The notes beneath the pieces are model-generated. The model ran no database searches, had not been told where the DNA came from, and was given only the letters and a program-made list of their open reading frames with translations. 64,000 bases of DNA from contig JAKISP010000012.1 of NCBI GenBank assembly GCA_021648525.1, forward strand, positions 1-64,000, given 5' to 3'. Source of the DNA: Gammaproteobacteria bacterium (GTDB taxonomy: Bacteria > Pseudomonadota > Gammaproteobacteria > SZUA-140). Shown piece by piece: positions 1 through 8,240 of this stretch (position 1 is the first letter of the stretch; each line of letters begins with the position of its first letter). A program made the translations under genes and the position numbers.

Positions 1-156
1 GAAATGAAGAAGAAAACACGTTTTCTTGCCTAAATACCGTTATGAAGTCGTTATTTTTGAAGGATAACCTTCAAAAAATGCAAAACCAAAAATTGACTGC
101 TGAATAGTGTCGTCGTGCAAAGGTCTCTGATTACATTTATTACCTCGTGCAATAAC
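1..156 (+). promoter_or_regulatory. CRISPR leader-like region upstream of the array
   Basis: This AT-rich stretch directly precedes the first perfect repeat. The repeats end in ATTGAAAC on the plus strand, which in type I-C arrays is the crRNA 5' handle side, and the degenerate repeat sits at the far end, so transcription and spacer gain should start here. Two small perfect inverted repeats are visible: 10-16 with 21-27 (7 bp, 4-nt loop) and 57-63 with 68-74 (7 bp, loop ATAA). The octamer TCGTGCAA occurs at 113-120 and again at 145-152, 32 nt apart, and resembles the start of the repeat. No cas gene end can be recognised in bases 1-110; the leader may extend upstream of the window. Confidence 0.6.
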
Positions 157-2523
157 GTCGTGCCTTCACGGGCGCGTGGATTGAAACTATATATGTCGAC
201 GGGTGTCAGGAGCTGGTGGGGTCGTGCCTTCACGGGCGCGTGGATTGAAACGATTAAATGCTACACCCCACGGCGAGGCACGCGGTCGTGCCTTCACGGG
301 CGCGTGGATTGAAACCTTTTACACGCGGTAAATGCGCTCACTGCGTTATGTCGTGCCTTCACGGGCGCGTGGATTGAAACATGTCATCCTCCTAGTCAAG
401 TGTTGAGAGCTAATGGTCGTGCCTTCACGGGCGCGTGGATTGAAACATGTCATCCTCCTAGTCAAGTGTTGAGAGCTAATGGTCGTGCCTTCACGGGCGC
501 GTGGATTGAAACAACAGCAACAATTTCAACAACAATAAATAATTAAGTCGTGCCTTCACGGGCGCGTGGATTGAAACATCATCATCCTCGCCCCAGCCGT
601 ATAAGCAGTATGTCGTGCCTTCACGGGCGCGTGGATTGAAACATCATCATCCTCGCCCCAGCCGTATAAGCAGTATGTCGTGCCTTCACGGGCGCGTGGA
701 TTGAAACCCGACGACATGAGGCCGTCGTCGGGAGGAAAAGGGTCGTGCCTTCACGGGCGCGTGGATTGAAACAAGTAATGCAATTGATGCTTGTATAACG
801 AGTATGTCGTGCCTTCACGGGCGCGTGGATTGAAACATCCGAAGCAATACAGGAAGGGCTGGGCAGAATGGTCGTGCCTTCACGGGCGCGTGGATTGAAA
901 CCAGCGCGCTTAATGGGCTGGGTACAGGCGATAACGTCGTGCCTTCACGGGCGCGTGGATTGAAACGCCTTTTGAAACAAATCAACTTGCGGCAGGTACG
1001 GTCGTGCCTTCACGGGCGCGTGGATTGAAACAGGTGCCGAGCACGCGCGCAGAAGCAGAGAAGTTGTCGTGCCTTCACGGGCGCGTGGATTGAAACATCT
1101 CTCGGAATTAATATAGAAAATCTCGCGTCTGTCGTGCCTTCACGGGCGCGTGGATTGAAACCTGCTTTTTATTGTGCAAATAATAGCGCAATAGCTGTCG
1201 TGCCTTCACGGGCGCGTGGATTGAAACGGCGGTCAATGGCTACTGGCTTGCAGACCCCGAAGGTCGTGCCTTCACGGGCGCGTGGATTGAAACATAAGCA
1301 TTAGATTGAATATCCTGAAGAGCATCGTCGTGCCTTCACGGGCGCGTGGATTGAAACTATATCAACTGCATTTCTTTGGCTCGACACCGTTGTCGTGCCT
1401 TCACGGGCGCGTGGATTGAAACAATAAATCGATTGTGGTTGAGTCCCGGCATATCAGTCGTGCCTTCACGGGCGCGTGGATTGAAACGATTTGACGGGCT
1501 AGAAAAAACAGATGGAAAGAGTCGTGCCTTCACGGGCGCGTGGATTGAAACTAACCGAGTTACTGGTGTCATCGATGATTATCGTGTCGTGCCTTCACGG
1601 GCGCGTGGATTGAAACATCCCGACTGTACTCACGTCCAATTTGAAATTTGTCGTGCCTTCACGGGCGCGTGGATTGAAACCCGCATCATCTCCAGCTGCC
1701 AATGCTCGATGTGGTCGTGCCTTCACGGGCGCGTGGATTGAAACCGATATCACCAGGTTGTCCGGTATTACTAGTACGTCGTGCCTTCACGGGCGCGTGG
1801 ATTGAAACTCGTCAGATGGCACTTTCCAACCGCGAAAATCGTTGTCGCGCCTTCACGGGCGCGTGGATTGAAACCGGTGTACTTTATCGACACCGGAATT
1901 ATTATATGGTCGCGCCTTCACGGGCGCGTGGATTGAAACGTGAAAGGAGGCTGTTAGAGGCCTGTAGAAGGGGTCGCGCCTTCACGGGCGCGTGGATTGA
2001 AACTTGTCACTCCCCACAAACGTTAACATCCGTTGCGTCGCGCCTTCACGGGCGCGTGGATTGAAACGTTAGTCCAGATTGAGTCGGTGTCCATATAATA
2101 GGTCGCGCCTTCACTGGCGCGTGGATTGAAACGACGGCAATGCTTTGAGGTTCACCGGTTTGTACTGTCGCGCCTTCACTGGCGCGTGGATTGAAACATT
2201 TAACGCAATCAATCCACTTACACGAGCGCCAGTCGCGCCTTCACCGGCGCGTGGATTGAAACAAATTATGCTGAATTATTGGTAAACGGGGACATTGGTC
2301 GCGCCTTCACCGGCGCGTGGATTGAAACAGCCAGGATGCCACCAATCGCGGTACCGGTTTTAGTCGCGCCTTCACCAGCGCGTGGATTGAAACGGGATAT
2401 TGGCGGTACGCCGCTGTTTACATCCGTGTCGCGCCTTCACCGGCGCGTGGATTGAAACAACTAGTAGGACATCGCCGCTTTTCGCTCGATCTGTCGCGCC
2501 TTCACGGGCGCGAGCAGTGACGT
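157..2523 (+). CRISPR. Type I-C-like CRISPR array, 36 full repeats and one degenerate terminal repeat
   Basis: The repeat is 31 nt, begins GTCGTGCC or GTCGCGCC, has a 6-bp stem around a TTCAC-type loop and ends ATTGAAAC, which matches the type I-C repeat family. Spacers are 33-35 nt, giving 36 spacers. Repeats 1-26 (157-1808) carry GTCGTGCC; repeats 27-30 (1844-2067) carry GTCGCGCC; repeats 31-32 have CACTGG in the loop; repeats 33, 34 and 36 have CACCGG; repeat 35 has CACCAG. The terminal copy (2493-2523) keeps only its first 20 bases and then diverges, directly against the hslO stop codon. Spacers 4 and 5 (381-415, 447-481) are identical, as are 7 and 8 (578-611, 643-676). No cas gene is in the window. 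Short open frames across the array are repeat artefacts. Confidence 0.98.
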
Positions 2524-3395
2524 TATTGCTTTGTATCGAGAGTCGGTGACGTGATCTTGCTAGCAAATAACGCCTCTGTGTCAACACTATCAAAGGTGTA
2601 CTGCTGGTTGCAAAATTCACAGCCAACCTCGATTTTCCCTTGCTCTTCAATGATTGAATGGGCTTCATCATAGCCGAGAGCACGTATCATAGTGCTGATT
2701 TTCTTACTGCTACAGCCACAGCGAAAACTCACCGGTTCTGGCTCAAAAAGACGGATGTCCTGCTCGTGAAAAAGACGATGCAGGATTTCAGTTGAACTGA
2801 GTTGTAGCAGTTCACCACTAGTCAGGGTTTCGCCTAATGTTTCGATGTGTTGCCAAAAGTGATCGTCGGGCGCTTCTCCTGGCAGTTGTTGTAGCAGCAG
2901 ACCTACCGCTTGCTGATGATCAGCGAATAGCCATAAGCGGGTGTTGAGCTGTTCGGATTGTCGGAAATAGCGTTCGATCGCTTCACTTAAATTAGCACCC
3001 TCTAGTCCGACCACGCCCTGATAGCGGTCTTCAGTTTGTTCGTTATTGATGGTGATGGTAATTCGGCCTTCGCCAAAAATGTCTGTCAGTGATTCGCCGT
3101 TGATCGCCTGTTGCCAGCGCGCAAGGCCGCGTATGTGCCGCTGGTCATCACATTGAGCCACTAACATGTTGATGGGGCCATTCGATTGCACCTGCAAAAT
3201 TAGCGAGCCTTTGAACTTAATCGTTGAGCTGAGCAGGGTGCTGGCCGCGAGTGCCTGCCCTAGTGGTTGTGCGACCGATTCTGGATAATCGTATCGATCT
3301 CTAGCACTCCTGTAGCTTGCCTGGAGATGAATAAAGGTGCCGCGAACATTGCTATTTTCAAACAGGAAGCGCTGCAGGGTATCTACGTCTTTCAT
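2523..3395 (-). CDS. hslO: Hsp33 redox-regulated molecular chaperone
   Basis: Hsp33 is a cytoplasmic holdase that is switched on by oxidative unfolding and protects proteins under combined oxidant and heat stress. The 290-residue product has the usual length. The C-terminal zinc-binding redox switch is visible as C226-x-C228 (FRCGCSS) and C259-x2-C262 (CEFC), the four cysteines that hold zinc in the reduced, inactive form. The N-terminal domain shows the typical FKGSLILQVQSNGP stretch. The gene stands alone, divergent from the rpoE operon, and its stop codon touches the decayed terminal CRISPR repeat. The ATG at 3395 is the only start that keeps the conserved N-terminus. Confidence 0.97.
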   Translation of the reverse strand: MKDVDTLQRFLFENSNVRGTFIHLQASYRSARDRYDYPESVAQPLGQALAASTLLSSTIKFKGSLILQVQSNGPINMLVAQCDDQRHIRGLARWQQAINGESLTDIFGEGRITITINNEQTEDRYQGVVGLEGANLSEAIERYFRQSEQLNTRLWLFADHQQAVGLLLQQLPGEAPDDHFWQHIETLGETLTSGELLQLSSTEILHRLFHEQDIRLFEPEPVSFRCGCSSKKISTMIRALGYDEAHSIIEEQGKIEVGCEFCNQQYTFDSVDTEALFASKITSPTLDTKQ

Positions 3396-3727
3396 ATTAA
3401 TGTGTACTTTACTAAAACATCAGGTGTGGATAGAGCCGGAGCTTGATTATTGCTATTATACAGCAATCGTTGGTTGGTCGTTGTTTGCCCAATTTAAACA
3501 GATACTATGCTTGACCTGAAATGTCAGGTATATTCGCGCGTGCTTGTATCAGTTGGACATCACTGGATGTGATACCCTCAATTATATTAGTATTATTTTA
3601 AGTACAATTCAAAGATCTATGGATCAAAATAAATCTTTCAATAATCTCTGAACCAAATACTATTTAAGTTGTCGTATGAATATGAATAAACGCAGTCGGG
3701 CTGATGTTGTTTTCAGGGCCTGTCCGC
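3396..3727. promoter_or_regulatory. Divergent intergenic region between hslO and rpoE
   Basis: No gene is supported in this 332-base gap. It must hold the promoters of both hslO (minus) and the rpoE operon (plus). A perfect 6-bp inverted repeat, ACCTGA / TCAGGT with a 4-nt spacer, lies at 3514-3529 and could be an operator or a short hairpin. GAACC at 3650-3654 followed after 17 nt by TCGTA at 3672-3676 loosely resembles a sigma-E promoter, which would fit autoregulation of rpoE, but the match is weak. AT-rich sequence fills most of the rest. Confidence 0.4.
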
Positions 3728-4300
3728 ATGGATAATAAAACTGACCAGTATCTGGTTGAGCGTGTACAGGACGGAGATAAACAAGCATTTGATATCCTTG
3801 TAAAAAAATACCAGCACCGTATCGTTGCACTGGTTTCACGTTTTCTGAAGAACTCGGCAGATGTGCAAGATGTGACTCAGGAGGCCTTTATCAAGGCTTA
3901 TCGAGCGTTACCCAATTTTCGTGGGGATAGTGCTTTTTACACCTGGTTGTATCGGATTGCAGTCAATACGGCAAAAAACCATCTGGTATCACAGGGGCGA
4001 CGGCCGCCCAGTATTGATCTGGATGTGAGTGATGCAGAACAGTTTGAAGGCAGTCTGGCGCTTAAGGAGCAGGCGACACCAGAGCGATTGCTGCTCAAAG
4101 ATGAGATTCAGCGTGTTGTGACCAGAACGATTGAAGCGCTGCCAGAAGATTTACGTACGGCGATCACGCTGCGAGAGCTGGAAGGAATGAGCTATGAAGA
4201 GATTGCTGAGGTGATGGGATGCCCCGTTGGGACGGTACGTTCACGAATCTTCAGGGCGCGTGAAACAATACAGGTTAAATTGAAAACGCTTTTGAATTAA
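3728..4300 (+). CDS. rpoE: RNA polymerase sigma-E factor (RpoE/AlgU type)
   Basis: This ECF sigma factor directs transcription of envelope-stress genes. The product shows region 2 (QEAFIKAYRALPNFRGDS, then FYTWLYRIAVNTAKN) and region 4 (LRELEGMSYEEIAEVMG, then GTVRSRIFRARE), nearly colinear with E. coli RpoE over 190 residues. I start at the ATG at 3728 (MDNKTDQYLVERVQDGDK), which matches the family N-terminus; an in-frame ATG at 3704 would add eight unconserved residues. It is followed by rseA, rseB, rseC and mucD, the classical operon in which the following genes hold the sigma factor inactive until outer-membrane protein folding fails. Confidence 0.97.
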   Translation: MDNKTDQYLVERVQDGDKQAFDILVKKYQHRIVALVSRFLKNSADVQDVTQEAFIKAYRALPNFRGDSAFYTWLYRIAVNTAKNHLVSQGRRPPSIDLDVSDAEQFEGSLALKEQATPERLLLKDEIQRVVTRTIEALPEDLRTAITLRELEGMSYEEIAEVMGCPVGTVRSRIFRARETIQVKLKTLLN

Positions 4301-4335
4301 AGCAGATGAGTCAGACGCATACTTAGGTGTTAATT

Positions 4336-5019
4336 ATGTCAAAAGTAGATACGCCCTCAGAAATTTCATCAGAGACTACCACGAGTAGCCTGCAGGAAAA
4401 GATTTCGTCGATGGTCGATGGCGAGCTTAGTCGAGATGAATGCGCAACAGTATTACCTGAAGTGAGCGCGGGTAGTGGTAGCCTGAGCTGGGATCAGTAT
4501 CATTTGATTGGCGAAGCAATGCGCCATAACCTGCCAGACACACTTTATCCCGACCTCTCAACCAGTATCAGTGCCGCGATTGCCAGTGAGCCGGTGCATC
4601 AAAGCAGCGCGATGACTCAAATAACGACTGACAACCCTGAAATCACTCATATCGTACCTGCCGTCACGCAGATTAAAAGCCCCATCTTTGGATATGCAGT
4701 AGCGGCATCGATTAGTGTGGTTGCGATTACGGGGTTGTTCCAGCTTAATCAGGATGAGGCATTATCGCCTGTGATAACCCCGATAACCGTTGCCCATCAA
4801 CCTCAAGTAACACCAGCGCCCGTTTTAGATGAGATTTCATGGCGTCATCAGGTGAAGAAGGAACCCGTTTTAGTTCAAAATCGTTACCCTCATTCTCCTA
4901 TGCCTAACGAAAAGCTTAATCGTTATATCATCAACCATAATGAGCACTCGATTGCGATGCCATCACAGAGTGGGATGCTGCCTTATGTTCGGCTGGTTGG
5001 TTATGAGAGGAGTCAGTAA
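4336..5019 (+). CDS. rseA: Anti-sigma-E factor RseA
   Basis: RseA is the single-pass inner-membrane anti-sigma factor that binds sigma-E through its cytoplasmic N-terminus and is destroyed stepwise during envelope stress. Residues 20-75 contain the family signature (EKISSMVDGELSRDE, then SWDQYHLIGEAMRHNLP). A hydrophobic segment at about 117-137 (YAVAASISVVAITGLFQL) is the membrane span, followed by a periplasmic tail of about 90 residues. The ATG at 4336 is preferred over a GTG at 4327 because AGGT lies at suitable distance before it. It sits 35 bases after rpoE and is very likely co-transcribed. Confidence 0.93.
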   Translation: MSKVDTPSEISSETTTSSLQEKISSMVDGELSRDECATVLPEVSAGSGSLSWDQYHLIGEAMRHNLPDTLYPDLSTSISAAIASEPVHQSSAMTQITTDNPEITHIVPAVTQIKSPIFGYAVAASISVVAITGLFQLNQDEALSPVITPITVAHQPQVTPAPVLDEISWRHQVKKEPVLVQNRYPHSPMPNEKLNRYIINHNEHSIAMPSQSGMLPYVRLVGYERSQ

Positions 5020-5103
5020 ATATTTTTCATTCAATACCTATTTTCTGCATATAAGTTCTATACTGCTAGTCATGAAAACTCATTACCGCTATTTTTGATC
5101 GTT

Positions 5104-6102
5104 ATGTCGTCCACTTCCCGTCGTTTAACCTTGCTGTTGTCGGTGTTCCTGATGCCAATGAGCATAAGTTATGCGGCAGATGAATCTGTGATCGTAAAAG
5201 GCTGGTTACAGAAAATGATCAAAGCCGAACATTCTGCCAGTTACCGGGGGACCCTTGTCTACCGCCACCAGAATGAAATGGTGATAATGGATATCGTCAG
5301 GGCTAAAGGTGAGCACGGTATGATGGAGTATTTAAGCGCTCAAAATGGGGCGCCTGGCGAGGTGATTAGAAACCCTCACTATGTGCAATGCCTTATTCCT
5401 GATAATGAAATATCGCTGCAATCTGAGAATCCGCAGGTCGTTAATAAAGCCGAGAAGTCCTTGCGCGACCGCATTGATGAAATTGGCTACTATTATCAAT
5501 TAACCCTGGCTGGAGTGTCACGTATTGCGGGCAGGTCTAGCCAGAAACTGGTGATTACGCCGCTTGACCAATATCGCTATGGCTATCGCATGTGGATTGA
5601 TCAGCAGAGTGGGCTGTTACTTAAATCAGAGCATTTAGCCGTTAATGGTGAGGTGCTTGAGCAGATGATTTACTCAAATATCGAGGTTTTTGGAGAGACG
5701 ATACCCCTTGATGTGCAGCTGATGTTGAACGAGCTTAGCGATCGGGCTACGCCGGACAAGGTGCTTCTGGAACAGCAGCCATCAAATATCCACGATACTC
5801 AAAATTGGGCGGTTAAATTCATACCCACAGGATTTGAGCTGGCTAGCTATCGACGTAGTACTAACCCGCTACAGATACCTTTTGAGCACATCGTATTTTC
5901 TGATGGGCTGGCTGCTGTTTCTGTTTTTATCGAAAAACAGGAAGAAAATGGCACGTTTAACGGTGCCTCTCAGCGTGGTGCGATGAATGCTTATTTTGCC
6001 GAAAACGATGGTTTCCAGGTGGTTGTGGTAGGTGAGGTGCCGCTTGAAACGCTAGAGTTAATTGGCAAATCAGTCCATCATACTGCCGCAAGTATCCATT
6101 GA
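5104..6102 (+). CDS. rseB: Sigma-E regulatory protein RseB/MucB
   Basis: RseB is a periplasmic protein that binds the RseA periplasmic domain, shields it from DegS-type cleavage and senses off-pathway LPS or lipoproteins. The product starts with a signal peptide (LTLLLSVFLMPMSISYAA) and then shows the MucB/RseB fold signatures WLQKMIKAEHSASYRGTLVY and YRYGYRMWIDQQSGLLLKSE, with a smaller C-terminal domain. Total length of about 332 residues is normal. A TTG at 5095 could add three residues, but the ATG at 5104 is simpler. It lies between rseA and rseC in the standard operon order. Confidence 0.94.
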   Translation: MSSTSRRLTLLLSVFLMPMSISYAADESVIVKGWLQKMIKAEHSASYRGTLVYRHQNEMVIMDIVRAKGEHGMMEYLSAQNGAPGEVIRNPHYVQCLIPDNEISLQSENPQVVNKAEKSLRDRIDEIGYYYQLTLAGVSRIAGRSSQKLVITPLDQYRYGYRMWIDQQSGLLLKSEHLAVNGEVLEQMIYSNIEVFGETIPLDVQLMLNELSDRATPDKVLLEQQPSNIHDTQNWAVKFIPTGFELASYRRSTNPLQIPFEHIVFSDGLAAVSVFIEKQEENGTFNGASQRGAMNAYFAENDGFQVVVVGEVPLETLELIGKSVHHTAASIH

Positions 6103-6112
6103 GTGAGCCATT

Positions 6113-6613
6113 ATGATTGAAGAACAGGCGCGTGTAGTCGCAATTGAAGGTAATTATGCGTTAGTGGAAACGCAGCGAAAGTCTACCTGTGAGTCATGCT
6201 CAGTCAATAAAGGGTGTGGTACGGCATCGCTGAGTAAGGCTTTTGGCCGAAAAGCGGTGCAGTTCAGAGCAGTGAACCATACGAATGCCAGCGTCAATGA
6301 GCAGGTGGTGATTGGCATCGATGAAGGGTGGTTATTAAAAGGTTCGTTTGCCGCGTATGTGGTGCCGCTTGTGCTGATGTTGCTTTGTGCCGGAATCGGT
6401 GAAATGATCGGTGCTCGCCTGTGGGGAGGGGAATCGGAAGGTGTTACCATCTTTGCGGCAATGCTGGGCCTGGCGGCTGGTTTTATCTGGCTGCGTCGCT
6501 ATACAGGTAATCTACGTCAGCGTGAAGCTTGCCAACCCGAGATATTGCGTAACGTGCCAGGTGAAACTCGTATTGAATTTAAAAGTAATCCTGCCCTGAA
6601 TCGGCAGAAATAA
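6113..6613 (+). CDS. rseC: SoxR-reducing system protein RseC family
   Basis: RseC-family proteins are inner-membrane proteins of the sigma-E operon, linked in E. coli to keeping SoxR reduced together with Rsx. The product has an N-terminal soluble part with cysteines C26, C29 and C35 (CESCSVNKGC), which could hold an iron-sulfur or redox centre, then two membrane segments (FAAYVVPLVLMLLCAGIGEM and the following VTIFAAMLGLAAGFIWL). At 166 residues it is of family length. It starts 10 bases after rseB and precedes mucD by 26 bases. The exact role in this organism is inferred from the family. Confidence 0.92.
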   Translation: MIEEQARVVAIEGNYALVETQRKSTCESCSVNKGCGTASLSKAFGRKAVQFRAVNHTNASVNEQVVIGIDEGWLLKGSFAAYVVPLVLMLLCAGIGEMIGARLWGGESEGVTIFAAMLGLAAGFIWLRRYTGNLRQREACQPEILRNVPGETRIEFKSNPALNRQK

Positions 6614-6639
6614 TAATAGATTAAAGACAGGGGGGTATT

Positions 6640-8106
6640 ATGAGAAACCTGGTGACGATAAAGGCGAGGGTCTTTATTGTATTTACAGTGATGTTATTGG
6701 CAGCCACTATCAATAGTAGCTGGGCAGCAAAGAATACGCTGGGATTGCCAGACTTTACAGGGTTGGTCGAAGCGCATAGCACGGCGGTGGTCAATATCAG
6801 TACCTCCCAGAAAGTCACACGTAGTGAACAACCTGAGCGGCCACGCGGTGTTCCACCGGGCGCCCCTTTTGATGATTTCCTGAAGCGCTTTTTTGGCGAT
6901 AAAGAGGGCGGCGGACGTGATGGCCGTCCTGATTTTTTTGATGCTAAATCACTTGGTTCTGGTTTTATTATTTCTAAAGATGGTTATGTATTGACCAATA
7001 ATCATGTGATTAAAGAGGCGGATGAAATTATTGTGCGTCTCAGTGATCGACGTGAATTTGTTGCCGAGGTCATCGGGATGGATAAACGCAGTGATGTGGC
7101 GCTGTTAAAGATCGATGCTGATGATGATTTACCCATTGTTAAAATCGGCGATTCAAACGCGCTGAAAGTCGGCGAGTGGGTGCTGGCCATTGGTTCCCCC
7201 TTTGGATTTGACCATACCGTTACTGCGGGTATTGTGAGCGCAAAAGGGCGAAGCCTGCCTAACGAAAACTATGTTCCTTTTATCCAGACTGATGTCGCGA
7301 TCAATCCGGGTAATTCAGGCGGCCCGCTATTTAATTTAGACGGCGAAGTGATCGGCATTAATTCCCAGATTTATAGTCGCACCGGCGGTTTTATGGGGCT
7401 TTCATTTGCCATCCCGATGGATATGGCGATGAATGTGGTTGATCAGTTGAAGGATTCAGGCCGAGTCACGCGCGGCTGGTTCGGGATTTTGATTCAGGAT
7501 GTCACTCGCGAATTAGCTGAATCGTTTGAAATGGAGAAGCCGATTGGCGCGCTGGTAGCAAAAGTGATTGCTGAAAGCCCGGCTGAGGCGGCGGGGATCA
7601 AGATCGGTGATGTAATTGTTGCATTCGACGGGCAGGAGGTGGTCAGTTCCTCGGCATTACCGCCAATGGTTGGCAGTGCTCGCGTCGGCGAAACGATTGA
7701 AACCAGAATCGTTCGTGAAGGGAAGTCGATCATGATCGAGGTGGAAATCGGTGAATTGCCGTTAGATGATGATTTGAGGCTATCAACGAGCAAAACAAAC
7801 CCTAATAGTGAGGTTGAAATTGAGCGCCTGGTGTTGGTCGTATCCGAGCTTGAGGTGGTGCAAAAAGAGAGCCTTGCAGAGGGGAAATCAGGTGTTTACG
7901 TTGATTCAGTCGGTCGTGGCCCGGCTGCACACGCGGGTCTACGCAAAGGCGATATCATCGTCATGATGGATAATCAGAATATTGACGATATTAAAGGCTT
8001 TAAAGCGATTGTGAAGGGGTTACAAGAGGGGCATTCTGTACCGGTATTAGTGCAGCGTCGCAGTGGCCCTGTCTTTCTGGCGCTAAAGCTGATGGAAGAT
8101 GAATAA
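6640..8106 (+). CDS. mucD: Periplasmic DegP/MucD-type serine endoprotease
   Basis: This is an HtrA-family protease-chaperone that degrades misfolded periplasmic and outer-membrane proteins. A signal peptide ([20 protein letters not shown]) is followed by the trypsin-like domain with catalytic H122 (TNNHVI), D152 (SDVALLKID) and S226 (NPGNSGGP), then two PDZ domains (around 290-370 and 400-480, each with an xGL or GILI-type carboxylate loop). The length of 488 is typical. Its place as last gene of the sigma-E operon matches mucD in Pseudomonas. The GGGGG-rich leader GGGGTATT before the ATG gives a ribosome site. Two hairpins follow the stop codon. Confidence 0.95.
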   Translation: MRNLVTIKARVFIVFTVMLLAATINSSWAAKNTLGLPDFTGLVEAHSTAVVNISTSQKVTRSEQPERPRGVPPGAPFDDFLKRFFGDKEGGGRDGRPDFFDAKSLGSGFIISKDGYVLTNNHVIKEADEIIVRLSDRREFVAEVIGMDKRSDVALLKIDADDDLPIVKIGDSNALKVGEWVLAIGSPFGFDHTVTAGIVSAKGRSLPNENYVPFIQTDVAINPGNSGGPLFNLDGEVIGINSQIYSRTGGFMGLSFAIPMDMAMNVVDQLKDSGRVTRGWFGILIQDVTRELAESFEMEKPIGALVAKVIAESPAEAAGIKIGDVIVAFDGQEVVSSSALPPMVGSARVGETIETRIVREGKSIMIEVEIGELPLDDDLRLSTSKTNPNSEVEIERLVLVVSELEVVQKESLAEGKSGVYVDSVGRGPAAHAGLRKGDIIVMMDNQNIDDIKGFKAIVKGLQEGHSVPVLVQRRSGPVFLALKLMEDE

Positions 8107-8128
8107 GTAATAACGATAATAAATCGTT

Positions 8129-8199
8129 TTTTTCTGCTTTTTCGAGCAGAAATGATATAAGAAAAGGGGGGAATCGTTTAGAATTCCCCCTTCTTTTCT
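8129..8199 (+). terminator. Tandem hairpins after mucD
   Basis: Two stem-loops follow the mucD stop. The first pairs TTTCTGCT with AGCAGAAA (about 8130-8152). The second is stronger: AAAAGGGGGGAAT at 8162-8174 pairs with ATTCCCCCTTCTTTT at 8183-8197 around a short loop, ending in a T-rich run. This fits a Rho-independent terminator separating the sigma-E operon from lepA. Confidence 0.75.
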
Positions 8200-8240
8200 G
8201 GAATTTCCGGGGTCACGCCCGCTCTGAGTTTGCCTACATA

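Noticed and set aside
1-105. Possible 3' end of a cas gene at the window start
   Set aside because: The two frames open here (ending at 31-33 and near 105) show no Cas2-like or other Cas signature, so I treat the stretch as leader.
115-2064. Several open frames of 60-121 codons across the CRISPR array on both strands
   Set aside because: Their translations are periodic copies of the repeat (for example RAFTGAWIET or RAREGTT), so they arise from the repeats and not from genes.
2372-2683. 103-codon frame overlapping array end and hslO
   Set aside because: It combines repeat-derived residues with an out-of-frame reading of hslO.
3650-3676. Sigma-E-type promoter GAACC-N17-TCGTA before rpoE
   Set aside because: The match is partial and the spacing slightly long, so it is mentioned only as a weak possibility in the region entry.
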